Assembly (NCBI GenBank): GCA_963816795.1
Contig: CAWFLT010000004.1
Location: 1 to 64,000 of the forward strand
DNA length: 64,000 nucleotides
Direction: 5' to 3'
DNA from: CAWFLT01 sp963816795
GTDB lineage: Bacteria; Acidobacteriota; Vicinamibacteria; Vicinamibacterales; SCN-69-37
Shown one piece after another: positions 30,108 to 41,632 of this stretch (the first letter of the stretch is position 1; every line of letters starts with the position of its first letter). The position numbers and the translations under genes were made by a program. Under the pieces are notes generated by a model. That model was not told the origin of the DNA. It ran no database searches and saw only the letters and a program-made list of their open reading frames with translations.

Positions 30108-30185
30108 CTAAAGAAGCTGGCGACCGTCAGTTCGTTCCGCGTACCCAACGTACCCGTACGTACCCGTCGTACCCGTCGTACCTGT
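30033..30185. repeat. nine-base minisatellite with an inverted copy
   Basis: Five units of GGTACGNNN (30033-30077) sit at the 3' end of the reductase gene, and five units of the complement (CGTACCNNN, 30140-30185) lie after it. The arms can pair, and GGTACGTTGGGTACG is identical in both. The two neighbouring genes converge here, so a large hairpin could end both transcripts. Confidence 0.7.
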
Positions 30186-30202
30186 CGCCATCCCCGCGTC
30201 CT

Positions 30203-31632
30203 TTACGCCCGCGGCTCAGTGGCAGTGGGCCGGTGCACTGCCACCGCCGCCGCGATGCCGAACAGCAGACCGTTGGCCGGGATGCGCAGCCCGGTTTCCC
30301 AGAACCCCTGCACGGCGACGGCGAGGATCGCGATGCCGCCGCCGATCCGCAGCCAGACCGATGACGACGAGTCCTGCGTCAGCCGCGTGCTGAACAGCCG
30401 GATGAACGCCACCACCGCCAGGATCGCAGGGACGGCGAGCAGCACGCCGCCCTCGGCGACGAGATGCAGGTACTGGTTGTGGGCCTGGTTGATGAAGAAC
30501 GTCCGGTCGGACTGTTGGTACACGAGCATGGCGGTCTGGTAGGTCCCGAGACCGGTGCCCGTGAGCGGGAAGTCGCGAATCACTCGAAGGGTTTCCTGCC
30601 AGATGCGCGGCCGGCCGCCCTGGCCGACGGCGAGTGTCTCCTCGACACGGGAGAGCAGCGGCTGCACATTGACATATGCGGCCGCGAAGGCGGCGAGCGC
30701 GAGGCCGGCGACGAGGCCGAGGACAGCGATCCGGCGCGTGAGCCGGCGGCGGGCGAGCCACACGCCGCCCACGAGTGACGCGCCGAACGCGACGAGACCC
30801 GAGCGCGACGTCGAGACGGCCAGAGCGAGGGCCATCACCATACCGGCGACTCCAACCCACAGCGTGCTCGTGCCGATCGACTCGAACACGGAGGCGAGCT
30901 TCGTCCTCAGGCTCGGCGACGGCCGCCGGACGCCGAGCGCGGCGGCCACGTACCCCGCCGCCAGCGGACACGCCATCAGCAGCCACGTGGCGAAGTGATT
31001 GCGATTCACGAACGGACCGAACGGCCGGGCGCGGCGTCGAGCGCCGGCCATCGTCCGTAGATCAATGTCGGGTCGCCGCGCGCCTTGACGACGATCGCGA
31101 TCAGTGCGGCGACGAGGCCCGCGAAGGCGACCGTGCGAACGATCCGCCGCGTCATGCCGCGCGCGCAGGCCGTTCTCGCGGTCCAGAACACCACGAGTGC
31201 GGTCAGCACGAGCCCTGACGCATACGCCGTCGACGCGGGCGCGACCGAAATCGGCTGCCAGGCGGCCGCGTCCGGCGGTCCCAGGTACATCGCCGAGCGG
31301 AGCCCATCGGCATGCGGGGACACGGCCGCCTGCACCGCCGGCGGCAACGGAACGAGCTGCGCGGCGGCCGCGGCCACCGAGGCGATCAGCAGGCCGTCGA
31401 GCAGTCGCGTGTCGCGCGGCGCGCCCGGCGCCGGACGCGCGAACGTCGCGAGCAGGACGGCGGCGATCATCAGCGGGACGCCCGCCCACACGTACACGCC
31501 GCCGACGGCGAAGACCGACCAGACGATCATCGCGCCGAGGAGCCACGTCGTCACCAGCACACGATGGTCAGGGTCGACGGCCGACCATGAGCCCACGGGC
31601 CGGCCACGCTTCCGAAACGTTCGTCCTGCCAC
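30203..31632 (-). CDS. O-antigen ligase / polymerase family membrane protein
   Basis: Polytopic inner-membrane protein (about 12 hydrophobic segments, about 475 residues) of the WaaL/Wzy family, which polymerises or ligates lipid-linked polysaccharide on the periplasmic face. The family pattern is GPFVNRNHFATWLLMACPLA, then LPLTGTGLGTYQTAM-type and AHNQYLHLVAEGGVLL. One indel near 31045 joins the N-terminal half (start MAGRTFRKRGRPV). Downstream in the same region are a sugar transferase and a BY-kinase, consistent with exopolysaccharide assembly. The start overlaps the end of the giant secreted protein gene. Confidence 0.85.
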
Positions 31633-34600
31633 GTCGACCCGCGAGAGAGCCGTTTGATCAACTCGCCGGTCTCCGGGTTGTACAGCACCAGGTCGTCACG
31701 GCCGTCGCCGTCGAGATCGCCGCTGGCGATGCTCCAGCCGGCTTCCCACACGCCTTCCGTCTCGATGACTTCGCCGGACGGACCGATCTCGGTCAGCGTC
31801 CAGCGACCCGTGCTGGCGTCGTAGTGGAAGATCTCGTCACGGCCATCACCGTCGCGATCGAGCGGTTGAACGTGTCCACCGGCGGGCCACGCCCCGGAGG
31901 CATAGACGAACGGGGCCAGCGCTGTCGAAGACGTACGCCACCCACTGGCCCGATCCGGCGTGCCACAGGAGCAGGTCCGCCTGGCCGTCGCCATTCAGAG
32001 ACGTGACGCTCACGTCCCACCCGGCGCCCCAGTTCCCGACCTCGAACGTGGGACCGTCGTCGCCGCTCAGCATCAACGTCCACCGGCCGCTGAACGGGTC
32101 GTACACGAACACGTCGTCACGCGCATCGGCATTGAAGTCGGCGACCCGCACGTCCCCGTCGTGCAGGCCGCTGCCCGACCGATAGGTGAAGCCGCCGCGG
32201 CCGTCTGGCCGCGCCTGGAACCAGGCGCCGGTCTCGGCGCTCAGGCCGAAGACTTCGTCCCGGCCATCGCCGTCGAAGTCTCCGCCCGCGATGCGGTACC
32301 CGGGCCGCCAGGAGCCCTTGGAGGTGACAAACCGGCCGTCGAGCAGGCTGATCGCCTGCAGCCACTCGCCGGTGCTCGCGTCGTAGACGAACAGATCGCT
32401 GCCGCCATCGCCGTTCAAGTCGAGGGCGATCGGCTCGCCGGCCACGCTCCACTGACCCCGCACGGACGAGAAATCTGCCACGGCCGCCACGCGCGCTGAA
32501 CCACTCGCCGGACTGCGGCTCGACGAGGAACAGGTCGTCCCGTCCATCGGCGTCGAAGTCGGCGAGCCGTACGCCAGCACGCTGGAGTGACGGTGCGGCC
32601 AGCTGTCTGCCGCGTTCAGAATCGGCGATGTCGCCGCCGCCGGGAGCGGGAGCGGCAGCGGCTGCGACCACGAGGACCTGAGGCGCTGGCGTGGGGGCGG
32701 CCGCAGTGACGATCGCTGCGGGTTTCTCTGGAAGTCCTGCGAACCGGGTGACGGGATCGCCGAAGTAGATCCAGGTGCTCCGCACGTCGGGATCCCCGAC
32801 GATCTGCTTGGCGGCACGCATGGCCTCGCCGATGGTGCGCCACCCGCCCTGAAAGATCTGTCGATACAGCTCGAGGTTCATGCGCGATTGCCACTGGGGG
32901 CTCGTCAGCCCCGACGATGCCCAGACGCCCACCGCACCGCCGTTGGGCGCGCGGACGAGCGCTTCGGCGAGACTCTCTTCAGGGAACAGGCTCTGGAACA
33001 GGCCGTTGAAGCAGTTCAGCGCGACGACGATGGGCAGCTTGCTGCCGTTGGTCAGCCCGGGCACGTCCTCGGTCGTGAGCAGGTCCAGTCGCCACGACGC
33101 CACCGAGCCGTGTCCCTGGTAGCTGACGAGCGCCACCCCCTCGCTCAACCGTGCTTTCAGCGCCGCGCCTGCGTCCGGATCGATGCCGCGACGGATGTGC
33201 GTGACCTGATAGGTGTCCGGCACGCATCGGGCGCGCCCGCTCGTTCAATGCGGCGTAGTCGACCAGCCCCGTCGTCGTCGCGATCCGACACCAGGAGGAC
33301 CGAGCGCTGCCAGCTCGCCGCCGGCGCCCTGCTCGTAGGCGATGATCTTCGACACCATCGCCGCGAGCTGGGCGTCGGAGCGGGCCGGGAGCCTGCCCAC
33401 GATCGCCATGTCCGCAAACCCGTCGTCATCGGCATCGACGAACCAGTCGTCCGAGGCCGCTTCCATCGCCCCGGTCTGGACGACCTTCGTCGGCACGTAG
33501 TCCGGCTCTCCGAAGCCGAAGTAGTCGCGCGGATCCTGCGTCGCGTTCCCGACGAGGAGCAGGAAGCGCGGCGGGCGGCTCCACTGCGGCGGTCGCGCGG
33601 ACGAGGAAATCCTTGATGGCCTGCGGCGTTTTCGCGCCGAAGCTGAACTCGTCGTAGACGTCCTCGATGTCGACGAGGCGGACCGTGTAGCCCTGGCCTT
33701 CGCGGAACGCCTTGAGCGGCGCCAATGCCGCCTGAAACGCGGCGGGCGCGATCATGACGATGTCGCCCGCCTGGCCGGCCTGGTGCAGGGTCGACGGGAC
33801 GTTCGCTCGCAGCGCCTCAGGGCTTGCCTCGGCACCGGTCGCCACGGCAAGCAGCGTCCGCGGGCCGGTACCTGGAACCGCAAGTGTGACCTTCCACTCG
33901 GCGCCGTCGCGGGACACCCTGCCACGCACCTCGTGCGACGCGACGTCACCGGTGATGTCGATGACACGGATCCCGGCGTCGGTGAAGCCGGCGACGGCGA
34001 CCTGCTGACCCGCATCCGCGCTGAACGTGAGCGTGTTGGCCCGGGCGCGATAGCGCCGGTGGTAGGTGACCCGGATGTAGTCGAGCAGGGTGTAGTCCAT
34101 CTCGCCGCCGCGCGCGTCCAGGCTGACGGTGTTCGCTCCGTCGATGAGGAGCGCCTGCGCGATCGCGAATCGTGCCCACGCCGGCGTCGCGTCCGGTGAA
34201 GGTCACTTCGCCGACGTCGATCCCGTTCACACGCACCCCGACGCGATGATCGATGTCGGTGACACCCTGCAGGGCCACCTCGATTTCGGCGTCCGCCGGC
34301 GCCGGCGCGATCACGTCCGGCAGGTCGATGACCTGACTGGTCGACTCACCCGGCATGATCAGCGGACCGAAGAAGTTCTCCTTGTCGCCGTTCATCAACG
34401 CCCCGAAGAAGATCGAGCGCGGCTTCACTTCGACGCTGCTGGGGAAGGACGACGGCCCGACGACACCGCCGTGTCCGACCGTCGACCACCGGAATGCGCT
34501 GGCCGGCGGAGCCGCCGGACACGATCCAATAGGTGCGAATCCCGGTGTACGGCGTGTCCGCGCCGGTCGCGTAGAACTCCACCGAGTCGCGCGGATCGAA

Positions 34601-37600
34601 CCGGCCGTTCGCCGCGCCGTTCACGCGCAGCGGCTGTTCGACGCCATCGACGAACAGTTGCAGCAAGTCCGGATCGACAGGAACCGGCAGTCCCGCGGCG
34701 ACGAGATCCGGCTGCGTCACGCGGTACCACCCGCGTCGACGCGACGTCGATTTTCACGGCGGCGTTGCGAGGCAATCGACCACTGGCCTGAAGTGCCGTC
34801 GGCCGATGCCAGAGGTGCGACGCCGCCAGGACGCGACGAACGTCGCGCTGGCGCTGTCGATCGCCGTCGCGGGCGAACCGGCAAGCGCCGTGGTGACCTG
34901 TTGGGGCAACGATCGCCGTGCCGAGGACGGCGCGGCCGATGCCGCGGCGATCTCTGGGCGCCCTGCTGGCCGAGGGCGGCGCCGTGCCGCGCATGCGGCG
35001 CGCGATCGTCGGCGCGACGCTGCATCTCCGGCCTGACCGGGCCGTGCCACGTGCGCGTCGCCGTTGAGATCGATTTCTTCCACCCAGTACTCGACGTCGG
35101 CGGCCCGGGCGTCAGCGGTCTCGTCGCTCCAGCGGTACGTGTGACCGGCGCCGGGCCGCTGCCGGGCGACCGCAGCAAGCCGGAGCCGGCCAGCAGACTG
35201 GTGGTGAGGCGGACGCGGCTCGTCTTCGCGCCCGCGGTAGACGTGGAAGCCCAGGTTGTCGACTTCGTACCCGGTGCGCCACTCGAGGACGACGCCTGTC
35301 CGCCGTTCGGCGGGCGCTCATGCTGGCCATGCGGACCGCGGTCGGCGCCGCACGCCCCCAGGCGGCGTACGTGAAAGTCGCTGCCAGTTCCGTTCGACTC
35401 CGGGGCCGAGCCGACCTGGAAACCGTCGGGCTGAAGCGCTTGAATCTGGTTGGCCTGGTTGACGGTCGCGTTGAAGAAGTGCGAGATGTCGATCGATGGC
35501 CCCATCGCCGTCGAGTGCGCCACCGTCGGCAGGCCGCCGTTCGTCTGCACCATCACGAAGTCCGGCTGGAACCCCACGCCCGGGATGTTCCGGTTGTCAG
35601 CGCCGTTCCCGGTGTAGGTGCCAACGTCTATCTTTCCGGGAATCTCATTCCACGCCACGTAGTGATACAGGTCGCCCGCCCGGTTGACGCGGGTGTCGGT
35701 GCCAACGGTGAATCCATCCGCTCCGAGTGCGGTGATGTAATTGGTACTGGCGCCGCCGGAGAACGTGAAGGCGTTCGCCGCCGGCGTCACGGCGCTGACC
35801 TTGTGCACGGGCTCATCGCTGTTGTTGCCCAGGACGAACACGATATCGGGCGAGAAGTCGAGGCCGGCGATCGATTGCGACGCGCCGGTTCCGGTGTAGG
35901 TACCAACCTTCATCTCGTTGGCGCCCGTCTTCCACGCGACCCACTGGTACGTGTGCCAGGTCGGAGTTGACTTGCGGGCCGGTGCCGACGGTGAAGCCTG
36001 TCGGGTCCAGCGACTGAATGCGCATTGCTGACGATCTCACCGGTGCCCATGTTTTTCGACACGTCACCGGTCATCGTGGACGTGCGCACGACGGCCTGCT
36101 GGGTCAGAATCGCCTTGATGATCACGAGATCGGGCTGGAAGCCGAGCCCGGTGATCTGGCCGGTTGTCGACGCCGTTGCCCACGTAGGTGCCGGTGAGCA
36201 CTTCGGAACGCGCCACCTGGATCCAGGACAACATCGTTTCCGTCGCCTCCCGTATACGAGATCGTCAATGTCACGCCTCCGAGCAGCACCGTGGCGCCCT
36301 CCGGCAGGCCCGCGAACGTCCCGATCACGGCATCGTTCAAGTCGTTGTCGAGAATGGTCGATCGGCATCGTTCGGCGGGAACTCGCCGATGACGCTCAGG
36401 ACGGCGCCATTGAGGGCGACGGTCCCACTGACAACGAGCTGGTCATGCTGGTTACCGTTGAACTCGACGGCAAACGTGGTGGCCGCGTTCATGGTCACGC
36501 TGCCGCTGCCCAATCGGTCTGCCCCTGACCGCCCGACGCTGATCGTGCCGCCTGTCGCGGTCGCGCTGATCGTGCCCGATCGAGTGCCGGTCGCCCCAGC
36601 CACCGTCCCCCCATCCAGGACCACCGGACTGTCTGGTTGGTCACCGTCGATGACACACGGTGCCGCCGCGGATGATGGTCTGGCCGTTGTAGGTGTTGTT
36701 CTTGTCCAAAAAGAGCGATCCCGCGCCCTCCTTGATGAGATCGCCGGTGCCAGCAATCAGTCGGCTGATCCGGCCAGCTCCAGCTGCGGCCACGTTCACG
36801 GTCAGCGGTGAGTTGAGGTTCATGGTCAACCCCACTTGCGATCCGGAAGGTCCAGCGTCGCTCCGCTGAGCACGCTGATCTTTGCTGGAGAGTCCAACCG
36901 CAGCTCGAGCCGCTCGGTGAGCGTCACCCCGGCCGTGATGACAAGCGCCCCTGTGGTGCCCGGCGCCCCCATGCCGTTGACAATGATTGGCTTGTCCAAC
37001 GTCGTATTGGCTTCGACTCGAAGCGTGCAGTTCTGGCCGAGCTCGAATGCGCCCGACCAGTGACACGCCCAGCGCCAGCGGGTTGGTTGCCCGAATCACG
37101 CCGCAGCCGTCCTCGCCGATCAGATCGGTGATGTCGTCGTTCGCGCCGGAGAGCACGAGCGTGCCGGCACCTTGCTTCACGAAGTTCCTGGCAGTGACAA
37201 CGGCCCGACAGCACGAGCGTCCCGCCGTCGGTGGCGACGTGTATCGGATCCCTGTTGAGAGTGAGGTCCAGCGTCAACGGTCACCGTCACCGCCTGCAGG
37301 CTCCACCAGGAGGCCCGGGTCGCCCGTGATCTCCAGCGCCAGGCCGCTGATGGTGTAGTTGTCGCGGATAGTGATGGAGTTGACCGACAGATCGACCAGG
37401 TCATTGATGGTGATGAGATTCAGCGGAAGCCGGAAAAATCAGGTCGTCGCCGCGTGCCGGAATTTCCGCGGGGATCCAGTTCTGGCGGGTCGACCAGTTG
37501 GGGCCGTTGCCGCCCACCCAGGTCAGCGTCTGTGCCAATCTGTGCAGAAGCCTCGCTCGCACCCATGACCGTCGCCCAGACGACCGCTGCCGCGAACAAC

Positions 37601-37640
37601 CACCGGGCAATCCGTCGCAGGCGAACGAGCCGACCCGGAC
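31551..37640 (-). CDS. giant secreted protein: autotransporter-type repeats, C25 cysteine peptidase, FG-GAP repeats
   Basis: Several frames join into one protein of about 2,000 residues. Order: a signal peptide (RRIARWLFAAAVVWATVMGA ending ASAQ); TLTWVGGNGPNWSTRQNW and passenger-type repeats such as AGSLFLDKNNTYNGQTIIRG; three repeats of the form VGTYTGNGADNRNIPGVGFQ; a linker near DNLGFHVYR and EEIDLNGD; a C25 (gingipain-like) peptidase with its His in YQGHGSVASW and Cys in ALNCFNGLF; then FG-GAP repeats such as GDFDGDGRDEVFGLSAETG. At least twelve indels break it, so two adjacent genes cannot be excluded. It probably sits at the cell surface. The 5' end is uncertain. Confidence 0.6.
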
Positions 37641-38032
37641 CATCCAGCGGGTGCTCACTCCCGTCACGGCTCACGGTCAGCACCCGGCCGATGACGTCCT
37701 CGGCTCGAACCGGACGATCAGGCGAGCAAAGATTGTCCCCGTGCAGGTGGAGCACCGGCCGCCCGTCGATCCGACGGCTGCACCGCCACCACGCGGTGAG
37801 CCGTCGGACGCCGGCCGAAGCGGCACAGCAGAACATCGCCCACGGCGAACGCATCCCCGGACGAGGGGGCGACGGTCACGACCTCGCCGTCCCGAATCGT
37901 CGGGTGCATGCTCGTGCCGGTCGCGCGAAATCGAACGTGGCAGCCGCGCTGAAGGAGCTCTCGCGTCAACCCGACGAAGAGGTCCGAGTCCGCACGGGAT
38001 GCGCCGTGATTCGAGCCGGCTGTGAGCGGCAT
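37560..38032 (-). CDS. S26 signal peptidase, Sec11-like
   Basis: Starts MPLTAGSNHGASRAD at 38032. The catalytic Ser is in FRATGTSMHPTI, followed by VAPSSGDAFAVGDVLLC and TAHRVVAV, where His replaces the usual Lys as in Sec11-type enzymes. A frame shift near 37780 leads to HLHGDNLCSPDRPV and VIGRVLTV, the box C/D equivalents. It is the last enzyme gene of the peptide-modification set and lies directly before the giant secreted protein. Where it ends relative to the next signal peptide cannot be decided because of nearby indels. It may cut the modified precursor or the giant protein. Confidence 0.75.
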
Positions 38033-38057
38033 GACGTCGGTCTCTCTTTCCTGGCCT

Positions 38058-39161
38058 CTATGACTCTCTCGCTGCCTGAAACCAGCGCGAGACGCCCCGA
38101 ACGATCCGGCGCGCGTACAGCCAGGGCAGCGGCCCCGAACCCAGGCGCGGCCGGGCCGCGCGCAGGTAGTGGGGCGATGGAAAGAGGTGTTCGCGCAACA
38201 ACTGGCAGCGGGCGCGATACCCTCGCAGCGCGCGCAGGTCCGACATCAGCACGTCGACGGGCCGAAACTGCTTGTCCATGTAGGCCGCCAGCGGCTCGTG
38301 GCCTGCCGGAACGAGTTGCTCGAGCGCCGCGGGCAGCGGCGTTCGGAAATGATGCTGTGCCAGCGCGATGCCGCGAGCGCAGATCGCCGCCAGGCCGCTG
38401 TCCACCGCGAGCGCCACGAAACGGGCCGCCTCATCTTCGCTCATCGAGGAGACGAGCAGATGAATGTCGTACAGCCAGATGAGGGTCGGCGGATCGAAGT
38501 GGTGCGCCACACGATGGAGGCACGCCATCAGGAGCGCGTGCGGCGGGGTGAGTCCATCGTGCGTCGAGCGCGGGAATCGGGCGGGTCTCCGCCGCAAGGC
38601 GCTCCCAGGGAAGCAGCCGTGAAAACGCCGCTCGATTCGACACACGCCAGTGAAGATCGCAGGTATGACGCACGCCCAGGCCGGCATCCCGGGCGAACGT
38701 CTGCTGAGAGGTGACGAGCCGGCCCGTCACCATCTCGAGCGGCGCGTACGCGCGGGCCCGCAACACTTCGACGGCGTCGTTTCTCTGCGACTCGGGGACG
38801 AGGAGATCGAAGTCCTCGCGCGGCCGCAGGCACGGATGCGGGTAGTGCGTATAGGCGAGCGCTGCGCCCTTGAGCACGATCGGGCGCACCCCCCGGGACG
38901 TCAGCTCGCCGACGACCGCCGTCAGCTCGGCACGGCTGAAGCTGCTCGACGATCGCGTGCTGTCGCGCGCGCGTCGCAATGGCGCTCGCGCAGCGTTGCC
39001 GGCCAGTTGTTCAGAGATCCAAGACGACGCTGCTGCCAGGCGACGAGCGGCACGACGCCGTGCTCGCGCGCGGCATCGAGAAACTGCCGCTCTGCCGCCG
39101 CCCCCGTGAACGGCCAGTCGACCTGGTCGCCTCGGACGAGCGCGGCCAGCATGGCGTCCAT
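38058..39161 (-). CDS. nucleotidyltransferase family protein (PF14907 type)
   Basis: About 367 residues. The nucleotidyltransferase signature is RPIVLKGAALAYTHYPHP followed by LRPREDFDLLVPES, with the DxD pair. The C-terminal half is helical (LLMACLHRVAHHFDPPTLIW, LYDIHLLVSS). Members of this family occur in peptide natural-product and polysaccharide loci next to HPr-kinase-like and PqqD genes. The start overlaps the HPr-kinase-like stop (TGATG), so the two are coupled. Frame breaks near 38950 and 38620. Predicted to transfer a nucleotide to a peptide, protein or small molecule; the target is unknown. Confidence 0.75.
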
Positions 39162-40120
39162 CAGGCCACCGTCGGCTTCTGCGCTCGCCGGCGAACGGCG
39201 ATCAGCGGCAGTGCACGAATGAAGTCAATGGCGGCGTCATCGGGAGTGAACCAGAGATCCGCGCACGGCACGAGCTGGACGATCTGCTCGAGCGTCGCGA
39301 CGGTCGCCGGCAATCGCGTCCGCGCAGTGGAATGGCGCGAAGCAACGCGCGAACATGCTGGCCACGGCCTCGGCGCCGGCGAGAGCGCGGATGGCGCATT
39401 CCGGCCCCTGATGCAGGACGAAGACGCGGCTCAACGGCACCGGCCCCTTCGCGACGAGCGCCTCGTCTCCGTGCCACGGCGTGCCGTGCATCAGCACGCG
39501 TCCGCCGCCAGGTCGCAGGATGATGCGGTCGTCGCTGAGGATGGTCGCGCCGGGCTGGCGGCGCCACAATCGCGCCAGCGTGCTCTTGCCTGCGCCTGAA
39601 AAGCCGAGGAACAGCAGCCCTTCATCGCCGTCGGCGACGCCGCAGCCGTGCAGCTCCACGCCGTTCCGCCGCGCGAGCAGGTTCGTGAAGATCAGCTCGT
39701 CGAGGGGATATTCCAGCGGATAGACGTGAGACGCCGACGAAAAGTACGGCCGGTGAAGGACGACTTCGCCGGTTGAAAAATCGGGACGAAAGCGGGCGAT
39801 CTTGTACGGAACCGCGCCGAATCGAGGCGAGCGGAACTCGAACACCAGCTCATCGGCGGAGCGTCTCAATTTCCACACGCCGCCGGAGTCGAACGCCACG
39901 GGCCATGCCGTGGCCGCGCTCGATCGACATCGCCCCGCGCTTCGATTCTGGCATCAGGATGATCGCGGTCGCAGACGAAGGGCATGATGCTCGGCGGAAT
40001 ATCAAGCGCGAGATCGCGGTCCGAAGACGTGAGCTGCACTCGCACACCACCGATGGACAAGGTGGCGAGGCGTCGCCCACTCGCGGAAGCGGTCTCCGTC
40101 GGTGTCATCGCTCCAGTCAT
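39161..40120 (-). CDS. HPr kinase-like protein (HprK-related)
   Basis: About 320 residues. The N-terminal half (LSIGGVRVQLTSSDRDLALD, then FGAVPYKIARF) is the accessory region of HprK-related kinases. The C-terminal half has the PEPCK-type P-loop GFSGAGKSTLARLW (about residue 173), LSDDRIILRPGG and GTPWHGDEALV. Such kinases phosphorylate Ser on a peptide or HPr-like partner; HPr-kinase homologues also modify the C-terminal Ser of some lasso peptides (paeninodin type). Two indels (near 39900 and 39310). Repair gives a C-terminus RRRAQKPTVA. It follows the precursor gene by 27 bases. Confidence 0.78.
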
Positions 40121-40147
40121 TTCGGTGCGTTCCGCGCGCCTGTCGCG

Positions 40148-40319
40148 TCACGACGCCGGGTCGAAGCAGGCCGCCGGCGACGCGCATGTGCGGCTGGCCG
40201 GGCCCCCCGACGCTCAGGTTCTTGCACGCCGCGAGCACCGCCTCTTCCGGCCGCAGCGTCACGCGCGTCAGCTGCGGCTTGGCGTATGGCTTGCGCGGTC
40301 CTGTTTCGTCAGGCTTCAT
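40148..40319 (-). CDS. short Cys-containing precursor-like peptide, RiPP type
   Basis: 56 residues when one base is removed from the run of six C at 40203-40208 (plus-strand). It reads MKPDETGPRKPYAKPQLTRV, then TLRPEEAVLAACKN, and after the repaired run GPASRTCASPAACFDPAS with a stop. The conserved-looking part is KPYxKPQLxxVxLxPEEAVLxxCK, with Cys at 32, 45 and 51, and Ser is the last residue. Without the repair the frame continues as unlikely protein for another 48 residues. It sits between the radical SAM and HPr-kinase-like genes, which is where a modification substrate is expected. No ribosomal or other known function fits. Confidence 0.65.
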
Positions 40320-40344
40320 CCATCCTCCTCGTCCCAGCGCCGAC

Positions 40345-41625
40345 TCAGTGCACGCCACACGTGCTGCACCCTCCGGATCCACACGAAGTCGCCGATGGGC
40401 CAGCCGACAGCATCGGCAGCAGGCGAGCCCTCGGCGCGCCGGCGGCAGGATGTGAACCGGACGCGTGCAGCGCGGTCGACGCAGCCATCAGCTCGTCATA
40501 CCCGCTTCCGCCCGGGCAGTACTCGCACTCGCCGTGAGGGGTGACCGGGAAGCCGAACGTGTACGCGCGCAGGTGAGCCGTCCGGCAGAGGAAGTCGACC
40601 GGCACCTCCGGCATGGCCGCTCTCGAGCTCTCCGTTCGCCGGGCACATGCCGCACATCCCCTTCATCTGGCAGGTGGTGCACTTGGTCGGACGCGTGGCT
40701 TTTCGCGATCGCACCCTGCGCAGAAACGTCGCCCAACCGTCCTTGAAACTGCCGGATCTCAGGTCGTACAGATCCCGCTGGGACAAGGTGCAGATGCTCA
40801 ACTCTCCGTAGGGGTTGATGGCAAAGGACGAGAGCCCGCCGCCGCACGAGTAGAGATCGTCTGTTGGTCCGACGCTCGCCCGGGCGTGTGAGCGCCCGGT
40901 TCCGGAACGTCGTCCACTCGTCCATGCGCTTCGGGTCGGCCACATCAAACGACGACGCACTCTTCGGGCGTCAGTCGCACGCCGAGCGGCGCTCGAGAGC
41001 AGTCGAGGCGCGGATTCATCATCGCGTCGAACTTGAAGGCGAGCCCGAGCTCGTCCTCGGCGAACCGCTGCATCGCGAAGACTTCGTGCTTGTTGATGGA
41101 GACGGCCACGGTCTTGAGGCTGAGCGGGAGACCGCGCTCGTGCAGCAGCCGAATGCCCCGCAGGCATCGATCGTAGGAGCCCGGGATGCCCGTGAGCCGC
41201 TCGTAGGTCTCACGCGTCCGGCCGTAGAGCGTGATCTCGATCGCGAATGGCCGCTCCTCGACGAGCCGGTCGGCGAGTGCCGGCGTGATGAGCGTGCCGT
41301 TGGTGAAGAGCGTAATCAGCAATCCCCGGCGCCGCGCGTACGAATAGATGTCGATGAAGTCACGCCGCGCAAAAATCTCGCCGCCCGTATACAGCAGCCA
41401 GAGACAGCCGGCGTCAGCGATCTCGTCCAACAGGCGGCAGTGCTCGTCGTAGGAGAGCTCACGCTGCGCCGCCCCGCGGTCGCCCATCGGCAGGTTGTTG
41501 TAGCAGTGCGCGCACGTGAGCGGACAGCGGCGCGTCACTTCGATGGTGCCGCTGAGCGGGAGTCCCGCGGCGATCATCTTCCGATGCATCGCCTGCGAGA
41601 ATCTTCCGTAGTCGATGGTCTGCAC
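40345..41625 (-). CDS. radical SAM/SPASM peptide-modifying enzyme
   Basis: About 425 residues. Start MQTIDYGRFSQAMH. The radical SAM cluster motif is RRCPLTCAHCY (Cys 34, 38, 41), followed by LLYTGGEIFARRDF and LFTNGTLITP. A SPASM domain follows with YSCGGGLSSFAINPYGELSI, TKCTTCQMKGMCGMCPAN and later GECEYCPGG, which hold auxiliary 4Fe-4S Cys. The C-terminus SATSCGSGGCSTCGVH adds more Cys. SPASM enzymes mostly modify ribosomal peptides or proteins. Indels near 40945 and 40880. It is 8 bases after the PqqD-like gene and 26 bases before the precursor. Confidence 0.9.
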
Positions 41626-41632
41626 GGCAGCC

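Noticed and set aside
31551..38032. PEP-CTERM/exosortase sorting system
   Set aside because: No exosortase and no PEP-CTERM tail were seen near the giant protein.
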